From: Thermomicrobiaceae bacterium
Lineage (GTDB): Bacteria; Chloroflexota; Chloroflexia; Thermomicrobiales; Thermomicrobiaceae
Length of the DNA stretch: 6,508 nt
Assembly (NCBI GenBank): GCA_025966355.1
Contig: JAICWZ010000114.1
Coordinates: 1 to 6,508 of the forward strand
Direction: 5' to 3'
Shown: in pieces, positions 1-5,503 of the stretch
Numbering within the stretch: the stretch's first letter is position 1
How the letters are laid out: every line of letters starts with the position of its first letter
Notes under the pieces: generated by a model
What the model was told of the DNA's origin: nothing
Seen by the model: the letters and a program-made list of their open reading frames with translations, nothing else
Database searches by the model: none
Position numbers and translations under genes: made by a program

Positions 1-1028
1 GCCGCCACCGTACGCGCCAGTTCGTCGCGCTCCGGCAGTTTGAAGCGGTCGATGACCCACTCGAACAGGTTGCCGCCTTCGCTCAGCGCGCCGCCGAGCA
101 GCACCCGCCTCGCATCGAGCCGGTAGAGCCAGAGCCCGGCCGGCGGCGCGACCGGCTCGCCTTCCCAGAGGACGCGCATGGCGCCGCTGGTGCCGACCGA
201 CATCCCGGCGTGGTCTTTCCCGATCGCGCCGGAGCCGACGTTGGCGCAGGCGCCATCGCCATAGGCCGGGAACCAGCGCGCCTGCGCCAGCGCCAGCCAG
301 CGTTTGGCGTAGTCGCCGGTGAAACGGGGTGCCGGATCGTCGCCGATGGCCGAGAGCCGATCGGCTTTCACTCCGATGGCGTCGAGAGTCGCTTCATCCC
401 AGCAGAGCTTCTTCTGATCGAAGAGGCCGGTCGCGGAGGCCATCGAAACCGAGGCGGTTGCCTCCCCGAAGAAGCGCAGGAAGAGATATTCGCCGAACGA
501 AACCCAGCGTTCCACCTTTTCAACGAGTTCAGCGTCGGTTTCCTGTAGCCAGATCAGCTTCGCCGCCGGGTAGCTCGGGTGTGGCAGCGTGCCGGTGCGC
601 GCGTGGTAGGCGTCTGGATCGAGTCGCCTGGCCAGCTCCCGGGCGGCGTCCGCCGACCGGATATCGGCCCAGCTGTAGATCGGGGTCAGTGGCTGCTGCC
701 GAGCGTCGAGCCCGATCAGACTGTGCCAGAAGGTGGAGATGCCGACTCCGACGATCTCGATCTTTTGCGCGTTCGCCAGTGTCGTGATCTGATCGAGTAG
801 CTGTTCGACGGAGAGCGTCAACTCCTCCGGATCGAGTGAGCCGTAGCGCGAGTCGACCGTATCGGTCTTGTAGGCGACATGGCGTAGCGATTTTGCCAGC
901 CACCGGCCGCGCGAGTCGACCAGCGCGGCGCGGGCCGACGAACTGCCGATATCGAGCGCCAACACCACCGGTGTTTCGATCGCATCTCGTTGAACCAGAA
1001 GAACCGGCGTTTCGTGCGCCACCTGCAT
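1..1028 (-). CDS. FGGY-family carbohydrate kinase, gluconokinase-like (3' end outside window)
   Basis: A cytosolic ATP-dependent sugar kinase; the best guess for substrate is gluconate, giving 6-phosphogluconate, with a xylulose- or other sugar-specific kinase as the alternative. The frame is open from 1028 to the window edge and gives 342 residues, against about 500 for the family, so roughly the last third is missing. Visible motifs are the N-terminal phosphate-binding LALDIGSSSARAAL (23-36), WADIRSADAA (120-129) in the sugar-binding part, SFGEYLFLRFFG (177-188), SMASATGLFD (195-204), YGDGACANVGSG (256-267) whose D258 fits the catalytic Asp of FGGY kinases, VGTSGAMRVLWEG (278-290) and GGALSEGGNLFEW (312-324). 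The overall pattern resembles FGGY gluconokinases of Chloroflexota and Actinobacteria, a judgement from memory of the family. An in-frame TGA lies just upstream at 1035-1037. The ATG at 1026-1028 is only 1 base from a GGAG, whereas GTG at 1020-1022 has 7-base spacing and may be the true start. The substrate is inferred. Confidence 0.9.
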   Translation of the reverse strand, partial: MQVAHETPVLLVQRDAIETPVVLALDIGSSSARAALVDSRGRWLAKSLRHVAYKTDTVDSRYGSLDPEELTLSVEQLLDQITTLANAQKIEIVGVGISTFWHSLIGLDARQQPLTPIYSWADIRSADAARELARRLDPDAYHARTGTLPHPSYPAAKLIWLQETDAELVEKVERWVSFGEYLFLRFFGEATASVSMASATGLFDQKKLCWDEATLDAIGVKADRLSAIGDDPAPRFTGDYAKRWLALAQARWFPAYGDGACANVGSGAIGKDHAGMSVGTSGAMRVLWEGEPVAPPAGLWLYRLDARRVLLGGALSEGGNLFEWVIDRFKLPERDELARTVA

Positions 1029-1029
1029 A

Positions 1030-1033
1030 CTCC
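1030..1033 (-). promoter_or_regulatory. Shine-Dalgarno GGAG of the FGGY kinase
   Basis: On the minus strand GGAG is 1 base before the ATG (1028) but 7 bases before the in-frame GTG (1022). The spacing favours GTG as the initiation codon and would shorten the protein by two residues. This is a spacing argument only. Confidence 0.4.
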
Positions 1034-1158
1034 ATCATCCCGCGCCCATTGCCGCGATCCGTAGCGAGGATACGCAATGCGCGCGGTTGATGGAAGAGAG
1101 GGGCGCGCGATTGGCAACGACAATGGTGTGCCGATGGACATGCGGATGCCCGCTCCAC

Positions 1159-1277
1159 GCCCGGCGCTAAACCGCCGGGCTAAGGGAGCGAAACCCACTG
1201 AAGGGGTTCAAGAGGACGTACGCAAATTCAGCCCCGGAGGGACTTCGTCTATGGAGCCCTGGGTTTGAACCCAGGGC
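1159..1277. repeat. Cluster of four consecutive palindromic hairpins (REP-like)
   Basis: Four stem-loops follow each other. (1) 1159-1180: perfect 8-bp stem GCCCGGCG/CGCCGGGC, loop CTAAAC. (2) 1192-1208: 5-bp stem AACCC/GGGTT. (3) 1230-1244: AGCCCC/GGGACT with one C-A mismatch. (4) 1256-1277: perfect GCCCTGGGT/ACCCAGGGC, extendable by one T-A pair. The spacers are AT-richer and the cluster is strictly intergenic. Such series of short GC-rich palindromes are typical of dispersed REP-type elements mobilised by REP-associated tyrosine transposases; no such transposase is in the window. Hairpin 4 lies about 60 bases beyond the cupredoxin stop and could also act as a transcription barrier, but it has no T-tract. 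Membership in a genome-wide family is inferred. Confidence 0.65.
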
Positions 1278-1336
1278 GGGCGTCGGGCGGCGACGTCGTC
1301 CGTCGGTACACCACCCATCGTTCCTGATGCTCGTCC

Positions 1337-1765
1337 TCACGATGCCGTCACAAAACCATCCATGCCGAGCTGCTTGTGGCCGGAGACCGGACAAAAGACC
1401 TCGTACTTACCGGCTTTCAGATCAACTTTCAGCGTGGCGCTCTTGCCTGGTTGGATCGTGTCCGTCTTCTGATCGACGCCATTTCCGTTGATTTCGAAGG
1501 CGTGAGCGACGTTACCATCATTCTTAACATCGAACGTCACCGTGCCGGTCGAAACTTTGGCGTTTCCCTGTCCCTTGGTCATTTCCGTACCGGCAACGGT
1601 GATCGACCACTCCTTTTCGCTCACCTTGACCGTGTTGCTGCTACTGCTGCTGTTTGATGACTTGGCGCTGGAGCTTCCGCCACAGGCCGCCGCGATCAGA
1701 ACGATCGCCAGTGCGGCGCCAACGATGAAGAAGAACCGGCGGAACGCGGAACGTGATAATGCCAT
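1337..1765 (-). CDS. Cupredoxin-domain lipoprotein (plastocyanin/azurin-like)
   Basis: A small (142-residue) type I copper protein, probably a membrane-anchored electron carrier on the outer face of the cytoplasmic membrane. Residues 1-28 are a lipoprotein signal: basic start with R9-R10, a hydrophobic stretch (11-27) and lipobox AAAC with Cys28. A Ser-rich linker (31-44) follows, then a single cupredoxin fold (about 45-142). The copper ligands are all visible: H88 in VAHAFEI, then C125, H130 and M135 in FCPVSGHKQLGM (CX4HX4M spacing). The adjacent GKYEVFCP and DGFV are typical of the family. The ATG at 1765 is chosen because a GAGGAG lies 9 bases upstream and the signal peptide begins there. 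The frame stays open to 2452, but that extension is antisense to the M81 gene and lacks a sensible signal peptide position. The gene is divergent from the M81 gene. Its redox partner is unknown. Confidence 0.9.
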   Translation of the reverse strand: MALSRSAFRRFFFIVGAALAIVLIAAACGGSSSAKSSNSSSSSNTVKVSEKEWSITVAGTEMTKGQGNAKVSTGTVTFDVKNDGNVAHAFEINGNGVDQKTDTIQPGKSATLKVDLKAGKYEVFCPVSGHKQLGMDGFVTAS

Positions 1766-1774
1766 GATATGTGT

Positions 1775-1780
1775 CTCCTC
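1775..1780 (-). promoter_or_regulatory. Shine-Dalgarno GAGGAG of the cupredoxin gene
   Basis: GAGGAG on the minus strand ends 9 bases before the ATG at 1765. It fixes this start over the upstream in-frame start codons, which would give a 371-residue product. Confidence 0.75.
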
Positions 1781-1790
1781 AGACAGATAC

Positions 1791-1820
1791 CGTATGCCTG
1801 GGCAACCATCGTATGCCCAG
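1791..1820. promoter_or_regulatory. Direct repeat plus inverted repeat, candidate operator
   Basis: CGTATGCC occurs at 1791-1798 and again at 1810-1817, 19 bases apart (near two helical turns). A perfect 7-bp inverted repeat CTGGGCA/TGCCCAG (1798-1804 and 1814-1820) overlaps them. The site lies upstream of the cupredoxin gene, between the divergent genes, where a regulator-binding site is plausible. On the minus strand the repeats give TACGAT- and TACGGT-like -10 boxes, but I find no matching -35. Function is inferred. Confidence 0.35.
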
Positions 1821-1880
1821 ACATGATGCGCAGACAGCGGGTAAGCGATTCGAGTTATGTTTGGTCGAAGTTGCCTGCCG

Positions 1881-1909
1881 TTGGCCATTCCGTCCGCCTC
1901 GTTTATGAT
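1881..1909 (+). promoter_or_regulatory. Sigma-70-type promoter of the M81 peptidase gene
   Basis: A -35-like TTGGCC (1881-1886, 4/6 to consensus) and a -10 TATGAT (1904-1909, 5/6) are separated by exactly 17 bases. Transcription would start near 1916, giving a leader of about 40 bases to the ATG at 1955. The location in the short divergent intergenic region supports the call. Confidence 0.5.
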
Positions 1910-1954
1910 GCCCGCGGGATGCGACGCGTATTCAATGGAAAGGGACGGTGCGCC

Positions 1955-3460
1955 ATGCCGCGGATCGCGGTTGGGATGATTTCGCACGAGACGAACAGCT
2001 TTTCGCCGATTGCCACCACGCTCAGTTCGTTCGCCGACGAGCGAATCGGGGTGCTGGAGGGCGAGGCGTTGCTGCGCGACTTCGCTGGCAGCAAGACGGG
2101 TATCGGCGGTTTCCTCGAAGTCGGTGCGGCCCAGGGCTGGGAGATGATCGGCACCGTCGCGGCGAGCGCGACGCCCTCCGCCAACGTCGCGGCGGCTGCG
2201 CACGACGCGCTCAAGGGGAAGATGCTCGATCATTTGCGCGCGGCCGGAAAGCTCGATGGCGTTCTGTTGCATCTGCACGGCGCCATGCTCTCGGAAAACG
2301 CGAACGACGCCGAGGGTGATATCTGTCGGGCGGTGCGCGCGGTCATTGGTCCGGATGTTCCGCTCCTCGTCGAACTCGATCTGCACGGCAACATCACCGC
2401 TGAGTTCTGCAAAGCGGTCGACGGCGTCTTCGTCTACATCACCAATCCACATATCGATCCGTACGAGCGCGGGTTGGAAGCGGCCGAATGCATGGCGCGC
2501 ATTCTTAGCGGCGAACTGCCACGCCCGAAGGTCTACATCTCGAAGCCGCCGATGCTGCCCGCCACGATCAATATGCGCACCGCTGAGGGGCCGATGAAGG
2601 CGCTTATCGAACGCGGCGACGAGTGGGAAGCGGGGCCGGGGATCGTCAACGTTTCGGTCTTCGGCGGCTTTCCCTTCGCCGATTTCGACCAGGCGGGCAC
2701 CTCAATCATCGTGACCGCGACCGATCCGGCGCTCGGCCAGCGCTGCGCCGACGAGATGGGCCGCTATGCCTGGAGCATCCGCGATGATTTCCTGAAATCG
2801 ATCCCGAAGGTGCCGGAGGCAGTCGAGCAGGCGCTGCAACTGGTGGCCATGGGCGGCGACAAGCCGGTCGTACTGGCCGATGTGGCCGACAATCCGGGCG
2901 GCGGCGGCTCCGGCGATACGACCGAACTGCTGCGCGATCTGATCCGGCGCGGTGCCAGCGGCGCGGCAGCCTGCGTCTGGGATCCGGCAGCCGTCCAACA
3001 GGCGATGAAGCTCGGCATCGGTGGCGAGGGCACCTTCCAGATCGGCGGGCATGCGGCCGGTGATCTCTACGGCGCGCCGATCGAGGTGCAGGGACGTGTC
3101 GTGACGCTGAGCGACGGCAGCTTCACCGGCTGGGGACCGGTCGTGCGCGGTCGCGCGGTACATTGCGGCCCAACAGCGCGTATCGACGTCGGCGGCATGA
3201 AGCTGGTGGTCGTCAGCATCCGCCAGGCGGCCAACGACCAGGGCTACTTCCGGGTGGTCGGCATCCAGCCGGAGCGCGAGCCGTTGCTCGTCATCAAGTC
3301 ACGCGGCCACTTCCGCGCCGATTTCGAGCCGATCGCCCAGACGATCATCGAAGTCGACGCCCCCGGCGCCGCCAACCCCAACCTCGAACGCTTCGAGTTC
3401 CAGCACGTCCGCCGCCCGATCTGGCCGTTGGATCGCGATATGGAGTGGGACGGGCAGTAA
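1955..3460 (+). CDS. M81 family metallopeptidase (MlrC / microcystinase C-like)
   Basis: A 501-residue cytosolic protein of the M81 family, whose founding member MlrC is a zinc enzyme that opens linearised microcystin and nodularin peptides. Most family members have unknown natural substrates. The N-terminal domain begins with IAVGMISHETNSFSP (4-18). Probable metal and active-site residues are in LLHLHGAM (104-111), ELDLHGN (140-146; D142, H144) and NPHIDPYERG (164-173; H166). The C-terminal domain holds DNPGGGGSGDTTELL (312-326) and KSRGHFRADF (448-457). Length is normal for the family and no signal peptide is seen. ATG 1955 is preferred because it begins directly at the conserved domain and has AGGGA 9 bases upstream; the in-frame ATG at 1919 would lie almost on the predicted transcription start. 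The gene is transcribed alone, divergent from the cupredoxin gene and followed by a hairpin. The exact substrate cannot be told from sequence. Confidence 0.93.
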   Translation: MPRIAVGMISHETNSFSPIATTLSSFADERIGVLEGEALLRDFAGSKTGIGGFLEVGAAQGWEMIGTVAASATPSANVAAAAHDALKGKMLDHLRAAGKLDGVLLHLHGAMLSENANDAEGDICRAVRAVIGPDVPLLVELDLHGNITAEFCKAVDGVFVYITNPHIDPYERGLEAAECMARILSGELPRPKVYISKPPMLPATINMRTAEGPMKALIERGDEWEAGPGIVNVSVFGGFPFADFDQAGTSIIVTATDPALGQRCADEMGRYAWSIRDDFLKSIPKVPEAVEQALQLVAMGGDKPVVLADVADNPGGGGSGDTTELLRDLIRRGASGAAACVWDPAAVQQAMKLGIGGEGTFQIGGHAAGDLYGAPIEVQGRVVTLSDGSFTGWGPVVRGRAVHCGPTARIDVGGMKLVVVSIRQAANDQGYFRVVGIQPEREPLLVIKSRGHFRADFEPIAQTIIEVDAPGAANPNLERFEFQHVRRPIWPLDRDMEWDGQ

Positions 3461-3480
3461 CCGGTTCAACACGATCACAC

Positions 3481-3505
3481 GAGTGCCGCGTATCAGGCGG
3501 CACTC
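3481..3505. terminator. Strong hairpin after the M81 gene
   Basis: A perfect 9-bp stem GAGTGCCGC/GCGGCACTC with a 7-base loop starts 20 bases after the M81 stop codon. It lies between convergent reading frames, so it could stop transcription from both sides. No T-tract follows on either strand, so it is not a classical intrinsic terminator. Confidence 0.5.
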
Positions 3506-3540
3506 ATGACGTGAAGCTGGGCAGGTTCTCGTCTAGCCGC

Positions 3541-3648
3541 CTACCCTTTGCGGCGGCCGCTGCCGATGGTCACGATCAGCTTGTAGACCAGCCAGCCGAT
3601 CAGCCAGAGCCACGCGATCAGGATCAGTTCGCCGATTCCTCCGAACAT
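3541..3648 (-). CDS. Possible 35-residue Trp-rich single-pass membrane peptide
   Basis: This short frame begins at the ATG at 3648 and ends at TAG 3541. The product starts MFGGIGELIL, then has one hydrophobic helix (about residues 8-28) with three tryptophans (W13, W15, W19), K23 inside the helix and a basic tail SGRRKG. The charge layout suggests a membrane peptide with a cytoplasmic C-terminus. AAGGA lies about 10 bases upstream of the ATG; a closer GAGGGAG abuts it. The frame extends upstream to 3804, but that extension overlaps the lipoprotein end and does not look protein-like. It sits 148 bases downstream of the lipoprotein gene on the same strand and could share its transcript. I recognise no family. 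Its plausibility rests on the hydrophobic-plus-basic architecture within an otherwise empty gap. Confidence 0.45.
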   Translation of the reverse strand: MFGGIGELILIAWLWLIGWLVYKLIVTIGSGRRKG

Positions 3649-3796
3649 CTCCCTCGTATCCTTTCGTCCCCGATGCTGAGGGAACTGCAGCGAAATCCGT
3701 GCCACCATTCCGAATTGCGCAACTTGGCGCGTTCGGACTACTCCATGTGCTTGACAGGCGGTTAGATTTCGCGGCGAACAGTTTGCCTGCCCAGCG

Positions 3797-5137
3797 CTAG
3801 CCATTGTCCGGCACCGGCAGTTGCACGCTGATCTTCCAGGGGCCGCGCAGTTGGCGCGCGTAGCTATCGGTGTGGAGCGTCAGTTCGGTCACGCCAGGAG
3901 CAAGTGTGCCTTTGAAGGTGAGCGTGCTGGCATCGGCCCACATCGTGAGCAGGTCGGACTTCCCGAAGTTCGAGGTGCCGCCCATGATGGGATAGGTGTT
4001 GCCGAGGTTGTCCTTGAGCGTGACATCGGTCGGCCCCGGCATGAAGAGCAGTACGCGACCGCTGTGGTCGGGCTGCTTGTTTTCGATGCGGATCTGGAAT
4101 GAATCCGGGCCTGGCGTGACGGATGTGATGCCCAGGTTTTCGCCGCCAACCACTTGCGTGAGCGAGAGCGGGATCGGTTGACTGGCCTGCCCAGCCGCGA
4201 CGGCTTGTCCATCGACCGGAATGGTGAGATCAATGGGCTGCTTGACCTCAACCAGCGTCGGCTGCAGCGCGAAGGTCAGTTTTTCTCCAGCCGGCAGCGC
4301 GTCGAACGTGGCGATCTTGGCTTCTTCTGCGCCATCCTCAACGCGTTGTGGAGAGACGATGCTGCCGTCCAGCAATATGGCAACGATACTGGTTGCCCCG
4401 AGGCGCCCGCCGGAATCCGCCATGGCGTGGAACGTCACGACGGTCTGTTTGGCCGATTGTTCGATGGCATTGAGCAGGAACATCGCGCCGTCGGCCTTCG
4501 TGTTCTGCTCGACCGATAGGTGCGTCGAAGGCAGAGGCTGGATTGAACCTGGCGTGAAGCGAAAGTCCCAGTGACCCTTAACGTTCCCATCTCGCACGGA
4601 TGGGTTACTCCCGCGAAACGGCAGCGCGTTGATCGTGATCTCAACCGGCTGGGATGCATCCTGAGTCAGGGAGAGGTCGAACGTATCCTCGATCGCGACA
4701 AGGCGCGGTGGGTTCACTGATCGATCGCCAATCATCTTGAGCGCGCCCGACTGATCATTCACCCAGCTGGCGCCCGTGAGGGCATAGTTGAACGGCTCGA
4801 GTCCGCTATAGAAGTCCATGTTCGCGGTCTGATTGCCCGGCACTGCCTCAACCCGAAACGTGACTGCGGTACTGTTTGTTTTCGGCTCAACCTTGACCAA
4901 CGAGACGGTGAAGCCCGCGTCGGTTACGGCGATTGGGAGCGCCGGCGTTGCGGCAGGTGTTGCGGCAGGTGTTGCGGCAGGTGTTGGAGAGGGTGGAGCT
5001 TGGCTGACGGCATTTTGCCCGCAGGCAGCCAGCATCGCGAGAGAAGAGATAAGTGCAATGAGAACCAGCAGTCTCTTCAGCGTTGAACGTGTCGTCGCTC
5101 GCAACCTGCGCTTCTTCGGGGACGTTGATGATTTCAT
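3797..5137 (-). CDS. Uncharacterised lipoprotein with internally similar beta-rich segments
   Basis: A 446-residue putative surface lipoprotein of unknown function. The N-region is long and very basic (residues 1-22, about nine Lys/Arg), followed by a hydrophobic segment (23-35) and a clean lipobox LAAC with Cys39. A Pro/Ala/Thr linker (47-66) contains PAAT repeats. The rest looks like beta-sandwich material. Residues about 69-196 end in KGHWDFRFTP (W190), and about 330-446 end in RGPWKISVQLP (W434). Both have an earlier stretch of the type 'D..G....M.G..S'. A middle segment (about 200-320) is related in style but lacks the Trp ending. This layout recalls extracytoplasmic parts of anti-sigma-factor-like DUF4179/DUF5643 proteins, a weak resemblance from memory. 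No catalytic motif is seen. The ATG at 5137 comes 6 bases after the stop of the 51-residue ORF, so the two are probably co-transcribed. Confidence 0.85.
   Translation of the reverse strand: MKSSTSPKKRRLRATTRSTLKRLLVLIALISSLAMLAACGQNAVSQAPPSPTPAATPAATPAATPALPIAVTDAGFTVSLVKVEPKTNSTAVTFRVEAVPGNQTANMDFYSGLEPFNYALTGASWVNDQSGALKMIGDRSVNPPRLVAIEDTFDLSLTQDASQPVEITINALPFRGSNPSVRDGNVKGHWDFRFTPGSIQPLPSTHLSVEQNTKADGAMFLLNAIEQSAKQTVVTFHAMADSGGRLGATSIVAILLDGSIVSPQRVEDGAEEAKIATFDALPAGEKLTFALQPTLVEVKQPIDLTIPVDGQAVAAGQASQPIPLSLTQVVGGENLGITSVTPGPDSFQIRIENKQPDHSGRVLLFMPGPTDVTLKDNLGNTYPIMGGTSNFGKSDLLTMWADASTLTFKGTLAPGVTELTLHTDSYARQLRGPWKISVQLPVPDNG
4947..4982. repeat. Three perfect 12-bp tandem repeats coding for PAAT linker
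   Basis: GTTGCGGCAGGT occurs three times in a row (4947-4958, 4959-4970, 4971-4982), followed by a partial GTTG. It is in frame with the lipoprotein gene and encodes the Pro-Ala-Ala-Thr spacer between the lipid anchor and the folded part. Copy-number change by slippage would alter linker length by four residues without a frameshift. Confidence 0.85.
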
Positions 5138-5143
5138 TCCCGG

Positions 5144-5299
5144 TCACCAGCCCCGATACCGAGTGTCGGATTCATCGACGTATTGACTTGGCGTCTTCTT
5201 GCCACCGAGATAGCCTCGGCTCGACGAGATCTTCATGGAGACGGCCATCAGCAACACGAGAACTCCGATACCGAGCGCAATCCAAAGTACCGTCTCCAT
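5144..5299 (-). CDS. 51-residue single-pass membrane protein, first gene of the lipoprotein operon
   Basis: A small ORF with ATG at 5299 and TGA at 5144. The product starts METVLWIALGIGVLVLLMAV, a single membrane helix (about residues 4-22), followed by a hydrophilic tail of about 29 residues rich in Ser, Lys, Tyr and Asp/Glu, ending DTRYRGW. A good Shine-Dalgarno (AGAGG) lies 6 bases upstream. The stop codon is only 6 bases before the lipoprotein start, which suggests translational coupling and a common role at the membrane, for example a partner or anchor for the lipoprotein. The positive residues just after the helix suggest a cytoplasmic C-terminus. I recognise no family; the coding call rests on the start signals, the membrane helix and the operon-like junction. 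Confidence 0.65.
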   Translation of the reverse strand: METVLWIALGIGVLVLLMAVSMKISSSRGYLGGKKTPSQYVDESDTRYRGW

Positions 5300-5305
5300 T
5301 GTTTG

Positions 5306-5310
5306 CCTCT
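5306..5310 (-). promoter_or_regulatory. Shine-Dalgarno AGAGG of the 51-residue ORF
   Basis: AGAGG on the minus strand ends 6 bases before the ATG at 5299, ideal spacing. It is one of the main arguments that this short ORF is translated. Confidence 0.6.
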
Positions 5311-5360
5311 GATCTCTTGTGTTGCGTTACACAGTCAACGATGACGTATACGCTACTTGC

Positions 5361-5390
5361 ATCATAGCACCAGAAGCGAATCGTGCTGAA
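5361..5390 (-). promoter_or_regulatory. Candidate promoter of the small-protein/lipoprotein operon
   Basis: On the minus strand a -10 TATGAT (5361-5366, 5/6) is preceded after 18 bases by a weak -35 TTCAGC (5385-5390). Transcription would start near 5354, about 55 bases before the ATG. An imperfect inverted repeat (ATCAT-A-GCAC at 5361-5370 against GTGC-TGA-ATGAT at 5383-5394) spans both boxes and might be an operator. The -10 is identical to that proposed for the M81 gene. Confidence 0.35.
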
Positions 5391-5411
5391 TGATTTGTGA
5401 CAATGTCTTGT

Positions 5412-5488
5412 ACAGAAACGCAGAAGCGTAGAAAGACAGAAACGCAGAGTATCTTTATCAAGAAAACTCTGCGCCTCTGCGTCTCTGC
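5412..5488. repeat. Octamer-phased imperfect inverted repeat (GCAGAG/CTCTGC type)
   Basis: The left arm (5412-5451) reads as five octamers of the type ACAGAAAC, GCAGAAGC, GTAGAAAG, ACAGAAAC, GCAGAGTA; the 13-mer ACAGAAACGCAGA recurs exactly 24 bases apart (5412 and 5436). The right arm (5465-5488) is three octamers AACTCTGC, GCCTCTGC, GTCTCTGC. The arms pair through a perfect 8-bp core CGCAGAGT/ACTCTGCG (5443-5450 and 5466-5473), with an inner TCTT/AAGA stem. It begins about 15 bases downstream of the SIS gene stop and may end that transcript. Similar CTCTGCG-rich repeats occur between genes in several phyla, such as cyanobacteria, as I recall. Confidence 0.7.
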
Positions 5489-5503
5489 GCGAGGTATTCG
5501 TCC

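Larger units (their letters stand above)
1029..1336. other. Noncoding gap between cupredoxin and kinase genes
   Basis: No convincing coding frame is seen in these 308 bases; the open frames here are low-complexity Arg/Pro-rich shadows. The central part (1159-1277) is filled by a hairpin cluster annotated separately. The kinase-proximal part (1029-1158) should hold the kinase promoter. A TTGCCA on the minus strand (about 1109-1114) is a possible -35 box, but no good -10 follows at the right distance, so no promoter is called. Confidence 0.6.

Noticed and set aside
529..1158. A 209-residue minus-strand ORF
   Set aside because: It is Arg/Gly-rich and in a different frame of the FGGY kinase, whose own frame shows clear family motifs over the same bases.
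1256..1277. tRNA T-arm (GGGTTTGAACCC resembles a T-loop)
   Set aside because: No acceptor, D or anticodon arms are found around it. It is a simple perfect palindrome within a hairpin cluster.
1256..1277. Classical intrinsic terminator of the cupredoxin gene
   Set aside because: The stem is strong but no T-tract follows on the minus strand, and it belongs to a cluster of similar hairpins, so it is listed as part of a repeat element.
1337..2452. A single 371-residue minus-strand gene including the cupredoxin
   Set aside because: The upstream 229 residues are antisense to the M81 N-terminal domain and look like a charged shadow translation. The Shine-Dalgarno and lipoprotein signal place the start at 1765.
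3163..3765. A 200-residue plus-strand ORF overlapping the end of the M81 gene
   Set aside because: Composition is Arg/Pro/Gln-rich without domains, and it overlaps the conserved M81 C-terminus and then noncoding sequence.
4154..4519. Plus-strand ORFs opposite the lipoprotein gene
   Set aside because: They are shadows of the minus-strand lipoprotein. The minus frame has a perfect signal peptide and a consistent beta-rich pattern throughout.
4947..4982. CRISPR-like array
   Set aside because: The 12-bp units are directly adjacent with no spacers and encode a PAAT linker in frame.
5412..5488. CRISPR repeats
   Set aside because: The recurring units are 8 bases long, contiguous and degenerate, with no unique spacers and no cas genes.
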